64,000 bases of DNA, taken from Limonium bicolor (lineage: Eukaryota; Streptophyta; Magnoliopsida; Caryophyllales; Plumbaginaceae). Below, piece by piece: positions 51,167 through 63,511 of this stretch. Position 1 is the stretch's first letter; every line of letters starts with the position of its first letter. Location: assembly GCA_023374045.1 (NCBI GenBank), contig CM041780.1, positions 95,451,005 through 95,515,004 on the forward strand, read 5' to 3'. The position numbers and the translations under genes were made by a program. Under the pieces are notes generated by a model. That model had not been told where the DNA came from. It saw only the letters and a program-made list of their open reading frames with translations, and searched no databases.

Positions 51167-54100
51167 TGTAACGCCCCTACTTATCATAAATGCAGCGGAA
51201 ATAAAATACTAAGGCGATTACAGATCATCGGGTTCCAAACACCCGGCACCAAACCTCACCAATTACAACTTATGATATTACAAACGCTACGGTCTGAACT
51301 CGAGAAAACTTAGTATAAAAGTAATGATAAAAAGTAGCTCTCCAAATTCCTAATTCCCATCCCATACACTCATACTCTTCGTGGCCACCTGTATAACAAT
51401 TCGTACCTGCAAGATGAAACCAAGCAGCCCACCCCAGGAGGGGTGAGTCAGTTCCCTGGAATGGAACTGGTACAACTCTCCAAAACAACAGTTTTAAAAA
51501 AAAACATAACTCTTAAAATAACAATAACTTGAAGTCAAATGCACAAAACAAATCAGAAGAACAAGACACATCAAAATCGCCAAGTCAAAGGTAACAAGAT
51601 GAGGAGTAAAAATAAATAACAGAAAGGTAACGTTAGTCAATCAAAATCACACCATGTGTTAGTGAACAACCATTGTTTAAGTTAGATACAGTTCCAATTA
51701 GGATTAGAAAGACCCAAGTAGTCACAAGGACTGGGAATGAAAGAAGATATCCAAGAACCCATAACTCAAGAGTGGAATGAAACCAATTGGAAGAGATGGC
51801 TCGCTGTTGACTACGTCCGATAGGACAGGGGATATACAGCCCCTCGCTGTTTACAACGTCCGTCTGGACAGGGGATATACAGCCCCTCACTGTCTATCAC
51901 GTCCCTTTTTGGGACAGGGGATATACAGCCCCTTACTGTTACCATTGAAGACGCGCGCACGTCGAAAGAAAGATTTCCAAGATTGATCTTTTCCAAAAAT
52001 CCCGCTAGATCACCAACTACCCAGAGCAATACCAAAACACTCAGTCCTACAGAGTGCAGAAGCGTAAACCCTAAGTAGCCAATGTCTAACGGGCAACCAA
52101 GTAGAAGAAACCAATACCCAAGTGAGTTCCACATCCAAGGCTCAGTTAGTCACACAACAGTTCCCTTTCGAGATTCATTCAAGCTCAGTTAGCGTTCCTC
52201 AAAACATTCCAAAAAGTTCGTCACCAAAAGTATCTGAGTACGAGAAATCGTACAAAACATTCCATCAAGTCCATAACACATCAAGCTGAGTACGAGAAAT
52301 CGTACCTGGTAATCGTTGTAGCAGTTCTAGTCGACTTGTGCAAATAATCAACAATACTCTGAGGAATATCAAAGGTAGTCTAACATCAATAACTTGTAGC
52401 CTAAGTTAAACTTAAACAAATTCCTCACTCTTATTTCTAAGTCTCAATTGTCCTTTAAGCCCTCGCTTAAATGTTATGTATAACCTTTGACTTATATTAG
52501 AATGTTGTATAACCCAAGGTTGTAAGACCAGGGAATGTATTTTTATTGACACTAGCTAATTGTTCCACTCTTATCCACTTTACTCATACTTAACCATAAT
52601 TCCCACATTCAAGAGTTTTGAGACCCTTATATCATAAGTGCATATTATATTATTCATCTAATCTTAGAATCTCAATAATAATTCTTAAGCTTAATACTTT
52701 TATTCTTAATTTAGAATAAATATCGGGTTATGACCTATGATAGGTTTATCTTAGAATATTATACTATTGTTTCACAATGTAATGATTATGTATTTTATCA
52801 GTATTACCAAATAATCCATTATGATTAAGTTTTCCCCTCAACTTAATTAAGATCTACATCCTGTATATTGGAAACATGGTGTTATAGATGCATTGTATGA
52901 TAACCTAATTGAGTTACTACACTCATTTATCATATGTTTAGTTTAGGATGACTTTTATTACAACCATCTAATAATCTTATCATAAGATGTTAAATTGCTT
53001 CTCATCTTGAATAACTATATTATAGTTAACTTAGATTTATCGAACTCTTACATTTAGTATTTCCAAGGTATATTATTTACTTTATCATTAACTATATAAT
53101 AAGGCACTTTAAGATAACCTTTTATTTATCCTTGCTTACATTTAATTTCCCAAATGTTTTATTTTTACACACATTCCCGCTATAGACTATGTATAATCCT
53201 TTTATACTAAATTTTAATAAACTTACGTCTTAAAATACATTTTTCATATTGTTTACAAAACCTAAGGTTTCAAAGGAATTACTTAATAAATTAATCTCCT
53301 TTATTACGTTTTAGGATGAACATTATATATTAACATAAGGTAGAATTTATCTAAGAATTAAACTCTCATTCACAAGTGAAATTGTCAATTACTTAATAAG
53401 ATAATATGTTCTGAAAAATCCCCATACCTTATACTCAAATGACACATTAATATTTTTTTTTAGCGTCGTAAAGTAGATCAATATAATCTCTTATGTAACT
53501 TAGTTTTATCTAATAAAAGGTTCAAAGGTTTCAAGTATCAAATTCCTATTTATAAACCTTTCTATAAATTCTAACCACTAGATACCTCACTTAATTGTAG
53601 ACTCACATCCTAAGTATTGGTAATTAATGTTATAAATGTATTTCATATGACTTATCTAATGCCAAGAAACTTAAGGATTATTATTTTCCAAATCATAGTT
53701 TAATGTAGTTTTATATCATAATCCTTTTAATGATTTTATCTTAAAACATTAAGTTATATTTCAATACCTTAAATGTTAAGAAATGATTAAATCTAAACTT
53801 ACTAATCCACCTCACATTCATATGTAAAAGTTTTTATTTACTCTATTATTGTTTATATATTAAGAACATTTAGATGTAAAAGTATTACATTTATTTATCA
53901 TTAATTATAGAATAAGATCTATTTGTGTAACATTTTATGTAATCTAATCACAATTTTTCCTAAGTTCTAACTTATTAATTACTTAACCCAATTATAGATT
54001 TACATTATGGTCATTGACTAATACTATACATGTATTTTAATACGGTTTATATAAATCTTAGAAATTCAAAGATAACTCCTTAAGTTTAATAATCTTAATT

Positions 54101-56574
54101 TAATACCGCCTCATAATATTCTTTTATTAGTATTATGTAGAGGTTTAGTTTATCTCATTAATTCCTTCATATTATATTTCTATAAGGCATTTTATTTCTT
54201 TTATTTATGTAGTTTTTTTTATGTGTATATATTAGGATTTATTCAAGACATTCCTTGTGTAGTTTTATTGCACTTAATTATTTATACTAACTTTTACACA
54301 TAGCTACATCCAATATATGGTTTATAAAATAAAGTATTTTCCCTTAGTTTTCGTTAAACATATTAGCTTCCATATTATGTATAATAAATAAAATGTAGTT
54401 TAGTTAAATTCCTTGATTTAATATAAGTTTCTATTTATTTCCCTCATAAATATATATATAAATATATGTAACAATTTTTACTTCACTTAAAGTTAGTACC
54501 CAAAATATTTATAAACATACTGTATTAAATGTTAATTAGTCTTATTATATTTTCTCCAACCTATAAAGTTCATTAATCAACTATACTTTAATTTTTGATT
54601 ACATTAAAAACCATATATTATAAGTTATTCTTATGAAAAACTCATAAACACAATTTTTAGACCCATTTACAATTGTCCAAAAATCCCCAAATTAAATATA
54701 TAGTAACTATAACATTTTAGACATATTATAAAATTTTTATTCCATAAAAATATCTTTTTAAATCACCCAAATAATTCCATAATACCCGTAACTTGCAAAA
54801 ATCATAACTTATGTTTAAAAACTCAAAACCCTTATTAATTTACATCAAAATAAACTACATTAAACAAGGAATCTATGGTTAAAATTTCAAGTCAAAACAC
54901 ATTCGGGAAGGCCATTAAATAAATCTAGCAAGTTAGGACTTTATTCTGGAAAATACATTAATCTTATTACAACTTAAAACCCACGATCTAATCTCGGCCG
55001 TCCAAGTTTATTAACCGCGATCCGACGGCCCAGAACACGCCAGTTCTTCAGCGAAAACAATAAGGGGATCGAGTACTAATTTGCTGATTTCTCACAATCC
55101 ACAGAACGAAATTCGATGATTCTTGTTCCTAACAACTCGAAATTAAATCCCGGTTCTAATGGTACCGATTTCCCCAATTTTCATGCCGAATTGAGCAATT
55201 TCGAATCTGGGTTCGAAGTTAGGGTTCAAAGTTCATTCCGAATTCGATTTGCTAAAATTCCCTCAATTCATTGCTTAATTGGTTAAATTGATAGAGGGTT
55301 ATGAACGGGAATGCAAAAACGAAGAGCATAGATGGTGGAATTTGGTCTGAAACTCACCGGAGATGCGCCGGTTATGAAATCGAAATCGATTTCTGGAAAA
55401 CTCAATATTTTATGTGCAGTTCGAGTAGCCTACTTCGTGGGTCAACTCGTGCTAACTGAGACTGATTCAATCCATGACACCTACGTCATTTTAAAGTAGA
55501 CATGTAACTCTAGATGTTAGTGGAAGAATCATTGAATTTGATAAACTAGAGAGAAAGTTATAGATCTCACAAGATCCGAGTTTACCTAGTTGGTTCGGGA
55601 TGAAACTGGGCAGAATTACCGCCGTGATCGAGTGGGCAACTTTAGACAGATTTATCTCCCAAACCCGTGAGAATCAGCCTTGGCCATAAACATGAAAGTT
55701 ATAGAGGGATTTGAGATCTTCAAAACAAGCTAAAGAACACGAAATTTGGACGAGAAACGAAGAAGTTATGGCGTGACGAAGTTTACCCGATTTCTGGAAA
55801 AACTGCAGTTCTGGGTTACGCAAACGCGAGGAGCCAACTTTAGATCGATATTCCCGTCGATGTAGAATGAGTTAGATGATGTGTGAGTAATGGTTGGAAA
55901 GAGGAAAGATAGAAGAATCGAATGAAACAAATGGCATACCAAATGGTGGAGTAGAGAAAAAGATATAGGCGTCTAAAGATCGACCTATGACATGCCAAAA
56001 CTGAAGGAAATCTGAAGCGATTGGGTTAAATCGGCTGACTGGGCGTGCTGAGTCATCCAATCTTGGACACGTCAGCATTTCTCAAAATTTTGGCTCTAAA
56101 CTTCAATCTATCATAACTTTGGCTAGGATGATCCGTTTTTGACGTTCTTTTTATCGATCTTCATGGTTTTTCATAAACTATTTATTGGTGTAGGTTTCAT
56201 GGCCTAGTTTGACCATTCTCAAAAAGTCAACTCTAGCAAGGCTTAATAAGCTTTAAGGTTTCTAGAATTTTATATTGACTTTTATGTTTCAACACAATGT
56301 TCCAACACTTCCTAAAATCTTTATAATATATTTGGAGTGTTTAGAAATTTTCCCAAGATTTATTGACTTATAAATCTTATTATTAAATTCATAACTATAT
56401 CATAATGTATAATAATTAGGGTTAAATAGGAGAAAACCCCTAAATGAATTTCACAACTCCATATAATAATTTAATATTCATAATTCCATACCATAATTTA
56501 ATATTAATAGTATTATTTATGGTTTAATAAAAGAAATCCCCTAAATTAATTTAAATTAATTTAGGGGTATTTCA
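51167..56574 (-). repeat. Family A 5' LTR (5408 bp)
   Basis: Same landmarks as the 3' LTR, with fewer deletions: minisatellite 51813-51945 and CGGCCGTCC block from 54995. The right end GGGGTATTTCA is followed by TGTGT and then family B sequence (CCTACCGG). Confidence 0.92.
51813..51945 (-). repeat. Family A LTR minisatellite (3 units)
   Basis: Three units with GGGGATATACAGCCCC dyads (about 51827, 51876 and 51915), with variable spacers ending in the cores CGTCC or CGTCCC. Confidence 0.88.
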
Positions 56575-58109
56575 TGTGTCCTACCGGATTACACCGGCTT
56601 GTATGCCAATATGTTTTCTTGAGTGTTTGCCACCTTGTAAGATTAAAACATGTAATGAGTTTATAGTAATTCATTTATGTGGCGAATTTGGCCTCCGATA
56701 CCATTTAACCTCAAGTATGTGTTAAACCTTAGCTAACCAAAACTAGGAACACATGAGTGATCGGTATACGGAGTTGACGGCCGAAACCTTGGGAACATGC
56801 TAACCACGGCTATGTGTGAGTTAGTTGGATATTGTTGTTGTATGCAAGTGTGTGAACCGCCCTTGTGTGCTTAACTCGGTTATGATACCGTATGGTGTGT
56901 GGATGTGGTGGGCTCCATAATGGATCTCTAACTACTTATTTATAAGTGTATATGTACTAATGGGGGTGAGGAGTCCGGTTGTTCCGGCCACGCGTGTGAT
57001 GGACGGGAGTCGATGTCATATCCGGTTCGGCTCTCTTGGTGTATGTATAGGTGGTATTCCAATTTGGTTTCTACCTTCCCTTAGCTTATCCAAAGCGTGT
57101 TACTCACGTCGGGCCACAGGGGCATACGAATGTTATTTCGGTGTGCTTGGGATTACTATATCCGACACACCTTGGGTATAAGTTAATCGTTCTATATAAC
57201 CGGACGGTAACGAGGTTGGTAACGAGCTTGACATGGGATTGGTAATAATCCCTAGGCTCACTATGTATACTAACTATGGTGGAAGGTTCCTTGTGAGAAC
57301 CGATTTATGGTGTTATGTATTGGTGTTGTGCTATGCAAGTTCCCTTGCTATGCTTCGATAAGTATACGTTAGGTGTTTAAAATGATTTTGTTGTTATCAG
57401 GTGTACGTCGAAACAAGAAAGGTTTGTTATATTTTGTTATGTGAGGAACGAGATATGTTGTGGGATATGGAGTGTGTGGATCATGGAAATGAATCCCAGT
57501 TTGTGACAAGAGGCGTTTAAGGATAACCCGATTAATGGGTATATGTCGTTCGTTAAGGAAGTAGCTCCGTTTTAGAGGAGAGCCACTCTAGGGTTTAAGG
57601 AATCATTGGATGGTTGGTTAAGTGTGGATGTGTTGGTTATAGGTTGAGCCCATTGAGGCGAAATATTATGTGTTGTATGTTTATGGCTTGTATGCATGAT
57701 TTAAATATAATCAACTGCATGCTAAGATGACAATTAGTTGTGCGTGGCCCGGTAGCATGTGGGCTGCGGGATTACCATACCAGCAAAGGTGCTGAACCCC
57801 ATGGGTAGCCATTTAAATGGCGTAAGCATTGTAAGCGTAGTAAGACCGAAATTGTTATCGGCATTAGTCTGTAAATACTCAGTACAGTGGGAATGTATGT
57901 ATATAATAAATGTTGAAAATGGAATGAGGATTGTATTGTGTAGTTGCTCGGGAATCTAGTCCATCAGACCGATACAATGTACATGTATTAGCCTTGTTAG
58001 CCACGTGGGCGGCTAACGGCGTGTAACACCATCGAATTAAGTAATGTGATGAGTTGAGATTTCCGCTGCAGTTTGATGTTAAGTGTACGGTGGTGGTTGG
58101 GGTGTTACA
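56575..58109 (+). repeat. Family B 3' LTR, second part
   Basis: Resumes with TGTGTCCTACCGG and is collinear with 33382-35003, ending GGGGTGTTACA. About 80 bp is missing at about 57799, between GCTGAACCCC and ATGGGTAGCC, removing the GGGG stem and the CAGGTAC block present in the 5' LTR. Confidence 0.9.
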
Positions 58110-58114
58110 ATCTT

Positions 58115-59569
58115 ATATTCTCACCACATTGTTTCACTCATTTAAATGATCTACACCACCTGTTTATAGCCAATACATATATACCCAATTCTCACACACA
58201 AATACCACACTAAAACAACATAAAAATTCCTGCACTCCACAATCCATTCCCAATCTGTTTTAATACGTTTTAAAATGTCTTTTAAAGGCTTAGAACATTT
58301 ATATCCTCTCACACATTACACTACTAATACACTATCATTTACAATGCCAATTTTAACTTCTAAAAATCTGTTACATACATATACGAGGCTACACAAAGGT
58401 GAGTATCCTTACCTTGTTTCACTTCTAGTTTTCTTTGTTCCTCTTGCTTCTTCCTCTTTCCTTCTCTCTACCGATTTGTAATCTCAATTCCTCTAACACT
58501 ACCAACATTTATATACATGCTTCAATACTAAAACCAACACTAATTCCCATTTAAGCTTTTAATGTACATTCTAGGGTTTAGAAGTTTCATTACCTTACAA
58601 GGGTTTATGAAACACTTGGAGCAGCTCAAGAATGATCTTTCCACCCTTTCAAGAATGCCAAAACCGGCTGGGCACAAGAGGAGCAAGCAAGGGTTTAGTT
58701 CACATTTTCGTTTTGCCCTTGAGGCTAGAAAAAGATGGAGCTTTTAAGAGTATTTTTACCTTAAAAGAATAAGGAGAAGGAGGGCCTTCTAATGGTGGTC
58801 TTGAAGCTTCAATTGCTCCATACCCATGGAGATGAAAGTTGCCCTTTTTGAATTTTGAAAGGATAGGAATGCTCTACTTGGTGAGAGGAAGACAATGGTG
58901 TAATTTTTACAATTTTTGGAAGAGGTTTGCTAGAGTAACAAGGGGAGAGAAGTGGTAGTTTTGTGGGTTTCTTCAAGCTCCCATGGCAACCGATTGGAGA
59001 AGAAGAGAAATAGAGAGGAGGAGGATGGGGGCCTGTACGTGGAGAAGAGAATGAGAGGAGGAGAGAGAATTGTGAGTGAGGGAGTAAAGTAATAAAAGAG
59101 GGGGGTTTACTTTATTGTTTTGTTTGTTTGTAAATAAAAAGAATTAATAGAGTGTGTGAGAGTGAGAGGGGGAGCCCATCGGCTGGCATACACACACACA
59201 CAACTTCACTTTTTATTTTAAAAGTGGACACATAAGTTTTGGTTATTTATACTTCTACCCCACAACTTCCCGTTTTTGACAGTTTTTACAAATCTCTCGT
59301 TTTATTGATTTTATTGGTCCTAAAGCCTCACTAATATTTATTAATGATTATTTAGTTTACAAAAATTGTTACGAGTCTATTTGACCCGCTTAAAGACACA
59401 TTTTCCCGGTTACCTCAAAACGCGCTTTAAGGTTCGTTAGTGATTTTAATCCGTTTTAAGGATCCGTTTTCTTCGGGATTTGTTCCCTTATGATTATTTA
59501 TACTTAATTAAGCCTCGAAATTATTCATTTGCCTAATTAATCACTATTTTTAATTACGGGGTATTTCAA
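58115..59569 (-). repeat. Family D 3' LTR, proximal part
   Basis: Starts (minus strand) TGAAATACCCCGTAATTA. It includes a long stretch that is pyrimidine-rich on the minus strand (about 58750-59180) and a CA repeat at 59190-59203. The left end adjoins the ATCTT target copy of the family B element. Short open frames here have no recognisable domain. Confidence 0.78.
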
Positions 59570-59994
59570 TCTACCCCCCTTAAGAAACTTTACCCTCAAA
59601 GTTGCTCAAGGTTAATGGTTTACTTAATTCTACTCATTAGGCAAACCAATTGCATTAATGTGTCTTACTACCACCTATGAGGTGTTCACTTTGTTCCACA
59701 TTACAAGCATACACGGTTCAGCAACATACACAATTCAACATTTTCCATTCATACCGTTCCACAATGCACAATACACCATTACAATTCGTAATACACATTA
59801 CACAAATACATTACACATTACACATACATACATACACATACCCAGTTCACCTGCACTACACGTGCCATACAAAAGTCTATTACAACACCTACACACTAAG
59901 CAATGCTTACCCCGAAGCAATGCAAAAGCAAAAGGGCTATACCCCCCTTAAAAAGGGGTACGACCCGTACCCGTATTGCTAAATACTAGACTCT
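59570..59994 (-). other. 3' non-coding region of the family D element with PPT
   Basis: PPT complement ATCTACCCCCCTTAA at 59570-59584. A second PPT-like tract, CCCCCCTTAAAAAGGGG, sits at 59943-59958 close to the pol stop. Between them is a CA/TACA-rich segment (59750-59860). No gene. Confidence 0.75.
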
Positions 59995-61818
59995 CTAGTC
60001 TATGAACAGCTGTGGGTACTTAGCCTTCATGGCATCTTCCAGCTCCCATGTCGCTTCTTCGACATCATGGTTTGACCATAGGACCTTCACCATTCGTATA
60101 GATTTATGGCGAGTGTCTCTGGTCTTCCTATCAAGGATTCTCACTGGGGTTTCAACATATCTCATGTTTGGCTCAATGGATAAGTGCTCGGGCTCTAACA
60201 CATGAGAAGGATCAGCAATATACTTCTTGAGTTGTGACACATGAAATACATCATGGACACGCCCCAAGTCCTCAGGTAATGCTAACCTGTAGGCTACAGA
60301 TCTAACTCTTTCGGTGATCGCATACGGCCCTACAAACTTTGGGCTCAGCTTGCCATTCTGGCCAAAACAGAAGACACCCTTCATAGGTGAAACTCGCAAG
60401 AACACTTGGTCGCCCACGGCGAACTCAAGGTCGCGTCGTCTCACATCCGCATAGGATTTCTGTCTATCTTGGGCTGCCTTCATGTTAGCTCTAATCTGCT
60501 GCACTTCAGCTTGCACTTGCTCAAGATACTCCGGTCCTATTATGACCGCTTCACTTGACTCATCCCAACACAAGGGTGTACGACAAGGTCTATCGTATAG
60601 AGCTTGGAAAGGCGACATCTTAATCGAGGCGTGATAACTATTATTATACGAGAACTCGATAAGATGAAGCTTATCTAACCAACTCCCCTGAAAGTCCAAG
60701 GCATATGCCCGAAGCATGTCCTCCAGTGTCTGGATGGTCCTTTCTGTCTGACCGTCGGTTTGAGGATGGAAGGCGGTACTCAACTTCAATTCTGCACCCA
60801 ACGCTTCCCTTGTAGCTCTCCAGTACCTCGAAAGAAATCTGGTGTCGCGGTCAGATACTATAGTCTTAGGGACTCCGTGGTGTCTGATAATCTCCTTATC
60901 GAAAAGCTCAGTTAGCTTTACTACCTTCCAGGTGTCCTTCATCGGTATGAATCTGGCAACCTTGGTAAGGCGATCGACTACAACCCAGATCATGTTGAGT
61001 CCTCCCCTGGCAGGTGGGAGTCCTACAACAAAATCCATGGAGATATCATGAAATTTCCACTCCGGAACTGGCATAAATTGTACCATTCCGCCCGGTCTAC
61101 GGTGTTCAAATTTTACCTTCTGGCATGTCAAGCATCTCAATACAAATTCCGTCACATCTGATTTCATTCCAGACCACCAGAAGTACCTTTTCATGTCTTT
61201 GTACATCTTGGAGGCTCCCGGATGAACTGACAATGTGGAACAGTGTGACTCTCGCAGGATGCGATCCCTTAGCTCAGCATTGCTTCGGGGGACGCATAGC
61301 CTGCCGTTCAACCGAATCAAACCATCTTCATGTAGCTTGAAGTCACACTTCTTCTTCTCAAATGTACCATTCTCGATCTTGTGTCTGATTTCGGTTAGGT
61401 AAGGGTCGCTCAACTGAGCGTCTCGCACCTCGTCAACCAAGCTAGAAGAAGCAAGTAGCGAATGGAGCGAGTGTGCTCGACGGCTCAGGGTGTCGGCTAC
61501 AATGTTTGCCTTCCCTTCCTTATATTGCAAGTTGATGTCATAATCTGAAAGAAATTCCATCCATCTTCTCTGTCTTAAGTTCAATTCTTTCTGAGTGAAT
61601 ACATACTGTAAGCTCTTATGGTCGGAGTAGTTGGTGATGCTTACCCCATAGAGATAGTGTCGCCATATCTTCAAGGCGAAGACAATGGCTCCTAACTCTA
61701 AATCGTGAGTCGGGTAATTCTCCTCATGCTTTTTCAGCTGGCGGGAGGCATAAGCAACAACCTTGCCATGCTGCATGAGTACGCATCCCATTCCTTTGCC
61801 TGATGCATCACAGTACAC
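59995..61818 (-). CDS. RNase H, integrase and chromodomain segment of pol (607 codons, open)
   Basis: RNase H: catalytic Asp4, Glu41, Asp66 and Asp109 (ADTLSRR). Integrase zinc finger: His192, His199, Cys229, Cys232. Integrase core: Asp262 (MDF), Asp323 (SDRD) and Glu359 (TER), exactly 35 residues between the last two. A GPY-like region comes next (about 480-500), then a C-terminal chromodomain-like segment from PVRILDRK to the end (ATWELEDAM). Chromodomains of such elements direct integration to particular chromatin. The frame is uninterrupted, but it lies downstream of the frameshift near 61820, so it is part of a broken pol rather than an independent gene; the first ATG is internal. Confidence 0.85.
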   Translation of the reverse strand: MYCDASGKGMGCVLMQHGKVVAYASRQLKKHEENYPTHDLELGAIVFALKIWRHYLYGVSITNYSDHKSLQYVFTQKELNLRQRRWMEFLSDYDINLQYKEGKANIVADTLSRRAHSLHSLLASSSLVDEVRDAQLSDPYLTEIRHKIENGTFEKKKCDFKLHEDGLIRLNGRLCVPRSNAELRDRILRESHCSTLSVHPGASKMYKDMKRYFWWSGMKSDVTEFVLRCLTCQKVKFEHRRPGGMVQFMPVPEWKFHDISMDFVVGLPPARGGLNMIWVVVDRLTKVARFIPMKDTWKVVKLTELFDKEIIRHHGVPKTIVSDRDTRFLSRYWRATREALGAELKLSTAFHPQTDGQTERTIQTLEDMLRAYALDFQGSWLDKLHLIEFSYNNSYHASIKMSPFQALYDRPCRTPLCWDESSEAVIIGPEYLEQVQAEVQQIRANMKAAQDRQKSYADVRRRDLEFAVGDQVFLRVSPMKGVFCFGQNGKLSPKFVGPYAITERVRSVAYRLALPEDLGRVHDVFHVSQLKKYIADPSHVLEPEHLSIEPNMRYVETPVRILDRKTRDTRHKSIRMVKVLWSNHDVEEATWELEDAMKAKYPQLFID

Positions 61819-61819
61819 C

Positions 61820-63000
61820 TAAATCCCTCTGTGCCCTCTAGAAGAGTAAGGACGGGCGCTGAGGTCAATGAGTCCTTCAGTTTCTGAAATGATAGTTCGC
61901 ACTCGTGTGTCCATACAAATGGTGCATCTTTCTTCATCAGTGTCGTCATGGGCTTAGCGACTTTCGAGAAGTCCCTTACAAATCTCCGGTAGTAACCGGC
62001 TAGACCAAGAAAGCTCTGAATGTCGGTAACAGTCTTAGGTCTAGGCCATGATCGTACAGCTTCTATCTTAGAAGGGTCAACCGAGATACCTGCGCTCGAG
62101 ATGACGTGTCCAAGGGATGATACCTGATCAAGCCAAAACTCGCATTTGGAGAACTTCACATACAGCTGGTTCTCGCGCAGTGTCTCAAGCACTTTCCTCA
62201 AATGAATTTCATGTTCCTCTGGTGATTTGGAATATACAAGGATGTCGTCGATGAAGACCACAACCGAAGTGTCCAACTGCTCACTGAATAGTCGATTCAT
62301 GAGGTCCATGAATTTTGCTGGTGCGTTTGACAAACCGAATGGCATCACTGTGAATTCATAGTGGCCATATCTGGTACGGAATGCCGTTTTCTCGATGTCT
62401 TGCTCTTTGATTGCAATCTGATGATACCCTGAACGGAGGTCGATCTTGGAGAAGACTGAGGCTCCTTTCAACTGGTCGAATAGGTCGTCGATACGTGGCA
62501 ATGGGTATTTATTTTTGACTGTGACCGCATTCAGCTCACGGTAGTCAATGCAAAGTCGGAGGCTACCGTCCTTCTTCTTCACGAAGAGAACCGGTGCTCC
62601 CCAGGGTGATACGCTCGGGCGTATAAACCCTTTGTCTAGAAGGTCTCTTAACTGCTCTTTTAGTTCGGTCATTTCTGCAGGTTCCATGCGGTACGGTGCC
62701 CTAGCAATGGGACCGGTACCTGGCAATAGATCAATTTCAAATTCCACTGCTCTCGGTGGTGGCATGCCGGGTAGCTCCTTATGGAATACGTCGGGAAATT
62801 CGGATACAATGGGTACTTCATCACTGAACTCTGGATCTCGCTCCAGGTCTTGTACATAACACAGATACACCTCTTGGCCCTTTCTGAGCTCCCGGTACAT
62901 AGCCATGGCAGATATAAGTGTGGTCGAAGGCTCTCTCGGTCTCTGGCGGTAAGATACGGTAACCCCAGAAGGACTCTTGAGCAGTAAACGATGCCGGCGC
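61820..63000 (-). pseudogene. Reverse transcriptase segment of pol
   Basis: The open frame 62906-61734 (390 codons) holds all RT blocks: the YRMEPAEM entry, [16 protein letters not shown] (about 111-126), [12 protein letters not shown] with Asp156, [17 protein letters not shown] at 218-221, and [10 protein letters not shown]. Conserved sequence also continues upstream of its ATG to the frameshift near 63000. The last ~30 residues are out of frame relative to the family. Confidence 0.88.
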
Positions 63001-63412
63001 AGAGGATTCTACCCTTGTGCCGCTCCAACAAATTCATTCCAATGATTAAGTCAAATCCCAATCCATTGAATTCGATGAAGAAAATGGGAAACACTTCACT
63101 TTTGATTTCGATGGTGGCTGATTGGTAGTATTTAGTGCACTTTACTCGCTCCTTCGATGGGAGAGTAACCATGAAGTTCGGTAGCTCATCCGCATCTAGC
63201 TTCAACCTCTTCACAAAGGATGGTGATACGAAGATGTGAGAGGCGCTGGAGTCGAATAACACATTGGCATCAATGCCATTTACTGGGAAGGTTCCCGTCA
63301 AGATGGTGCCGCTCTTGCCGGCTTGTGCTTCGGTGAGGATGGTCAGGTTACCTTCGGTACCGAGTCCACAACCTATTGGATTTACAATTGGATAAGTATT
63401 GATGGTGGACAC
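63000..63412 (-). pseudogene. Retroviral-type aspartic protease segment of pol
   Basis: The visible frame begins inside the domain; its first listed codon is GTG, and the frame is open upstream to a TAA just past 63440. The core reads LFDSSASHIFVS, then a conserved [20 protein letters not shown] stretch that ends the domain. The Gly of the DSG motif is replaced by Ser, which would probably weaken or abolish activity. The frame leaves the conserved sequence at about 63000. Confidence 0.8.
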
Positions 63413-63511
63413 AAGTGGAATTAAATCAACACTGCTCTTTTATGATAAACCACCATCATACATACCGTGTCTCTAATACACGTTACTAAAGCATTACATG
63501 ATACTATGAAT
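63413..63511 (-). other. Junction between AlkB-like gene and retrotransposon pol
   Basis: 99 bp separate the AlkB-like stop codon from the recognisable protease frame. They contain no LTR, PBS or clear target duplication. The exact border between the host 3' UTR and the element cannot be placed. Confidence 0.55.

Larger units (their letters stand above)
42957..56574 (-). mobile_element. Complete LARD-like non-coding LTR retrotransposon (family A), nested in family B 3' LTR
   Basis: On the minus strand: 5' LTR 56574-51167, PBS 51161-51150, internal to 48327, PPT just before the 3' LTR 48326-42957. Target duplication TGTGT at 42952-42956 and 56575-56579. Length 13,618 bp: LTRs of 5408 and 5370 bp, internal 2840 bp. 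No gag or pol is present. The LTRs are still almost the same, so the insertion is recent. Very long LTRs around a small non-coding core fit the LARD class. It shares the LTR start TGAAATACCCC and the PPT block with the chromovirus at 58-63 kb. Confidence 0.92.
30436..58109 (+). mobile_element. Complete LARD-like non-coding LTR retrotransposon (family B), split by a nested element
   Basis: 5' LTR 30436-35003, PBS 35009-35020, internal 35004-40013, PPT just before 40014, 3' LTR 40014-42956 plus 56575-58109. Target duplication ATCTT at 30431-30435 and 58110-58114. Its own length without the nested 13.6-kb element is about 14.05 kb. No gag, protease, RT or integrase frame is recognisable in the 5-kb internal region, so it depends on proteins from elsewhere. 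LTRs above 4 kb with a non-coding internal region fit the LARD class. The PPT and terminal sequence match the Tekay-like chromovirus further right. Confidence 0.9.
58110..63412 (-). mobile_element. Tekay/Del-like chromovirus (Ty3/gypsy, family D), 5' truncated
   Basis: On the minus strand: protease, RT, RNase H, integrase and chromodomain (63412-59995), a 3' non-coding region, PPT TTAAGGGGGGTAGAT, then the LTR starting TGAAATACCCCG at 59569. The LTR is split by the family B insertion at 58110. Gag and the 5' LTR are absent; sequence upstream of the protease changes to the AlkB-like gene within 100 bp. Domain order (integrase after RT, C-terminal chromodomain) places it with chromoviruses. Confidence 0.85.
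59995..63412 (-). pseudogene. Ty3/gypsy chromovirus pol, frameshifted
   Basis: Three frames cover a single ancestral polyprotein: protease (63412 to about 63000), RT (about 63000-61820), RNase H-integrase-chromodomain (61818-59995). The breaks are small frameshifts near 63000 and near 61820. The protease active site reads DSSA where the family has DSGA. RT keeps FIDD. The integrase keeps an HHCC zinc finger and a DD35E triad. The protein would copy the element's RNA and insert the DNA; as it stands it cannot be made as one chain. The AP-RT-RH-IN-chromodomain order and met-tRNA priming of related elements here point to Tekay/Del. Orientation is the same as that of the AlkB-like exon upstream. 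Confidence 0.88.

Noticed and set aside
59658..59982. Two overlapping frames of about 100 codons
   Set aside because: They derive from a CA/TACA-rich tract next to the PPT of the family D element; composition is low-complexity.
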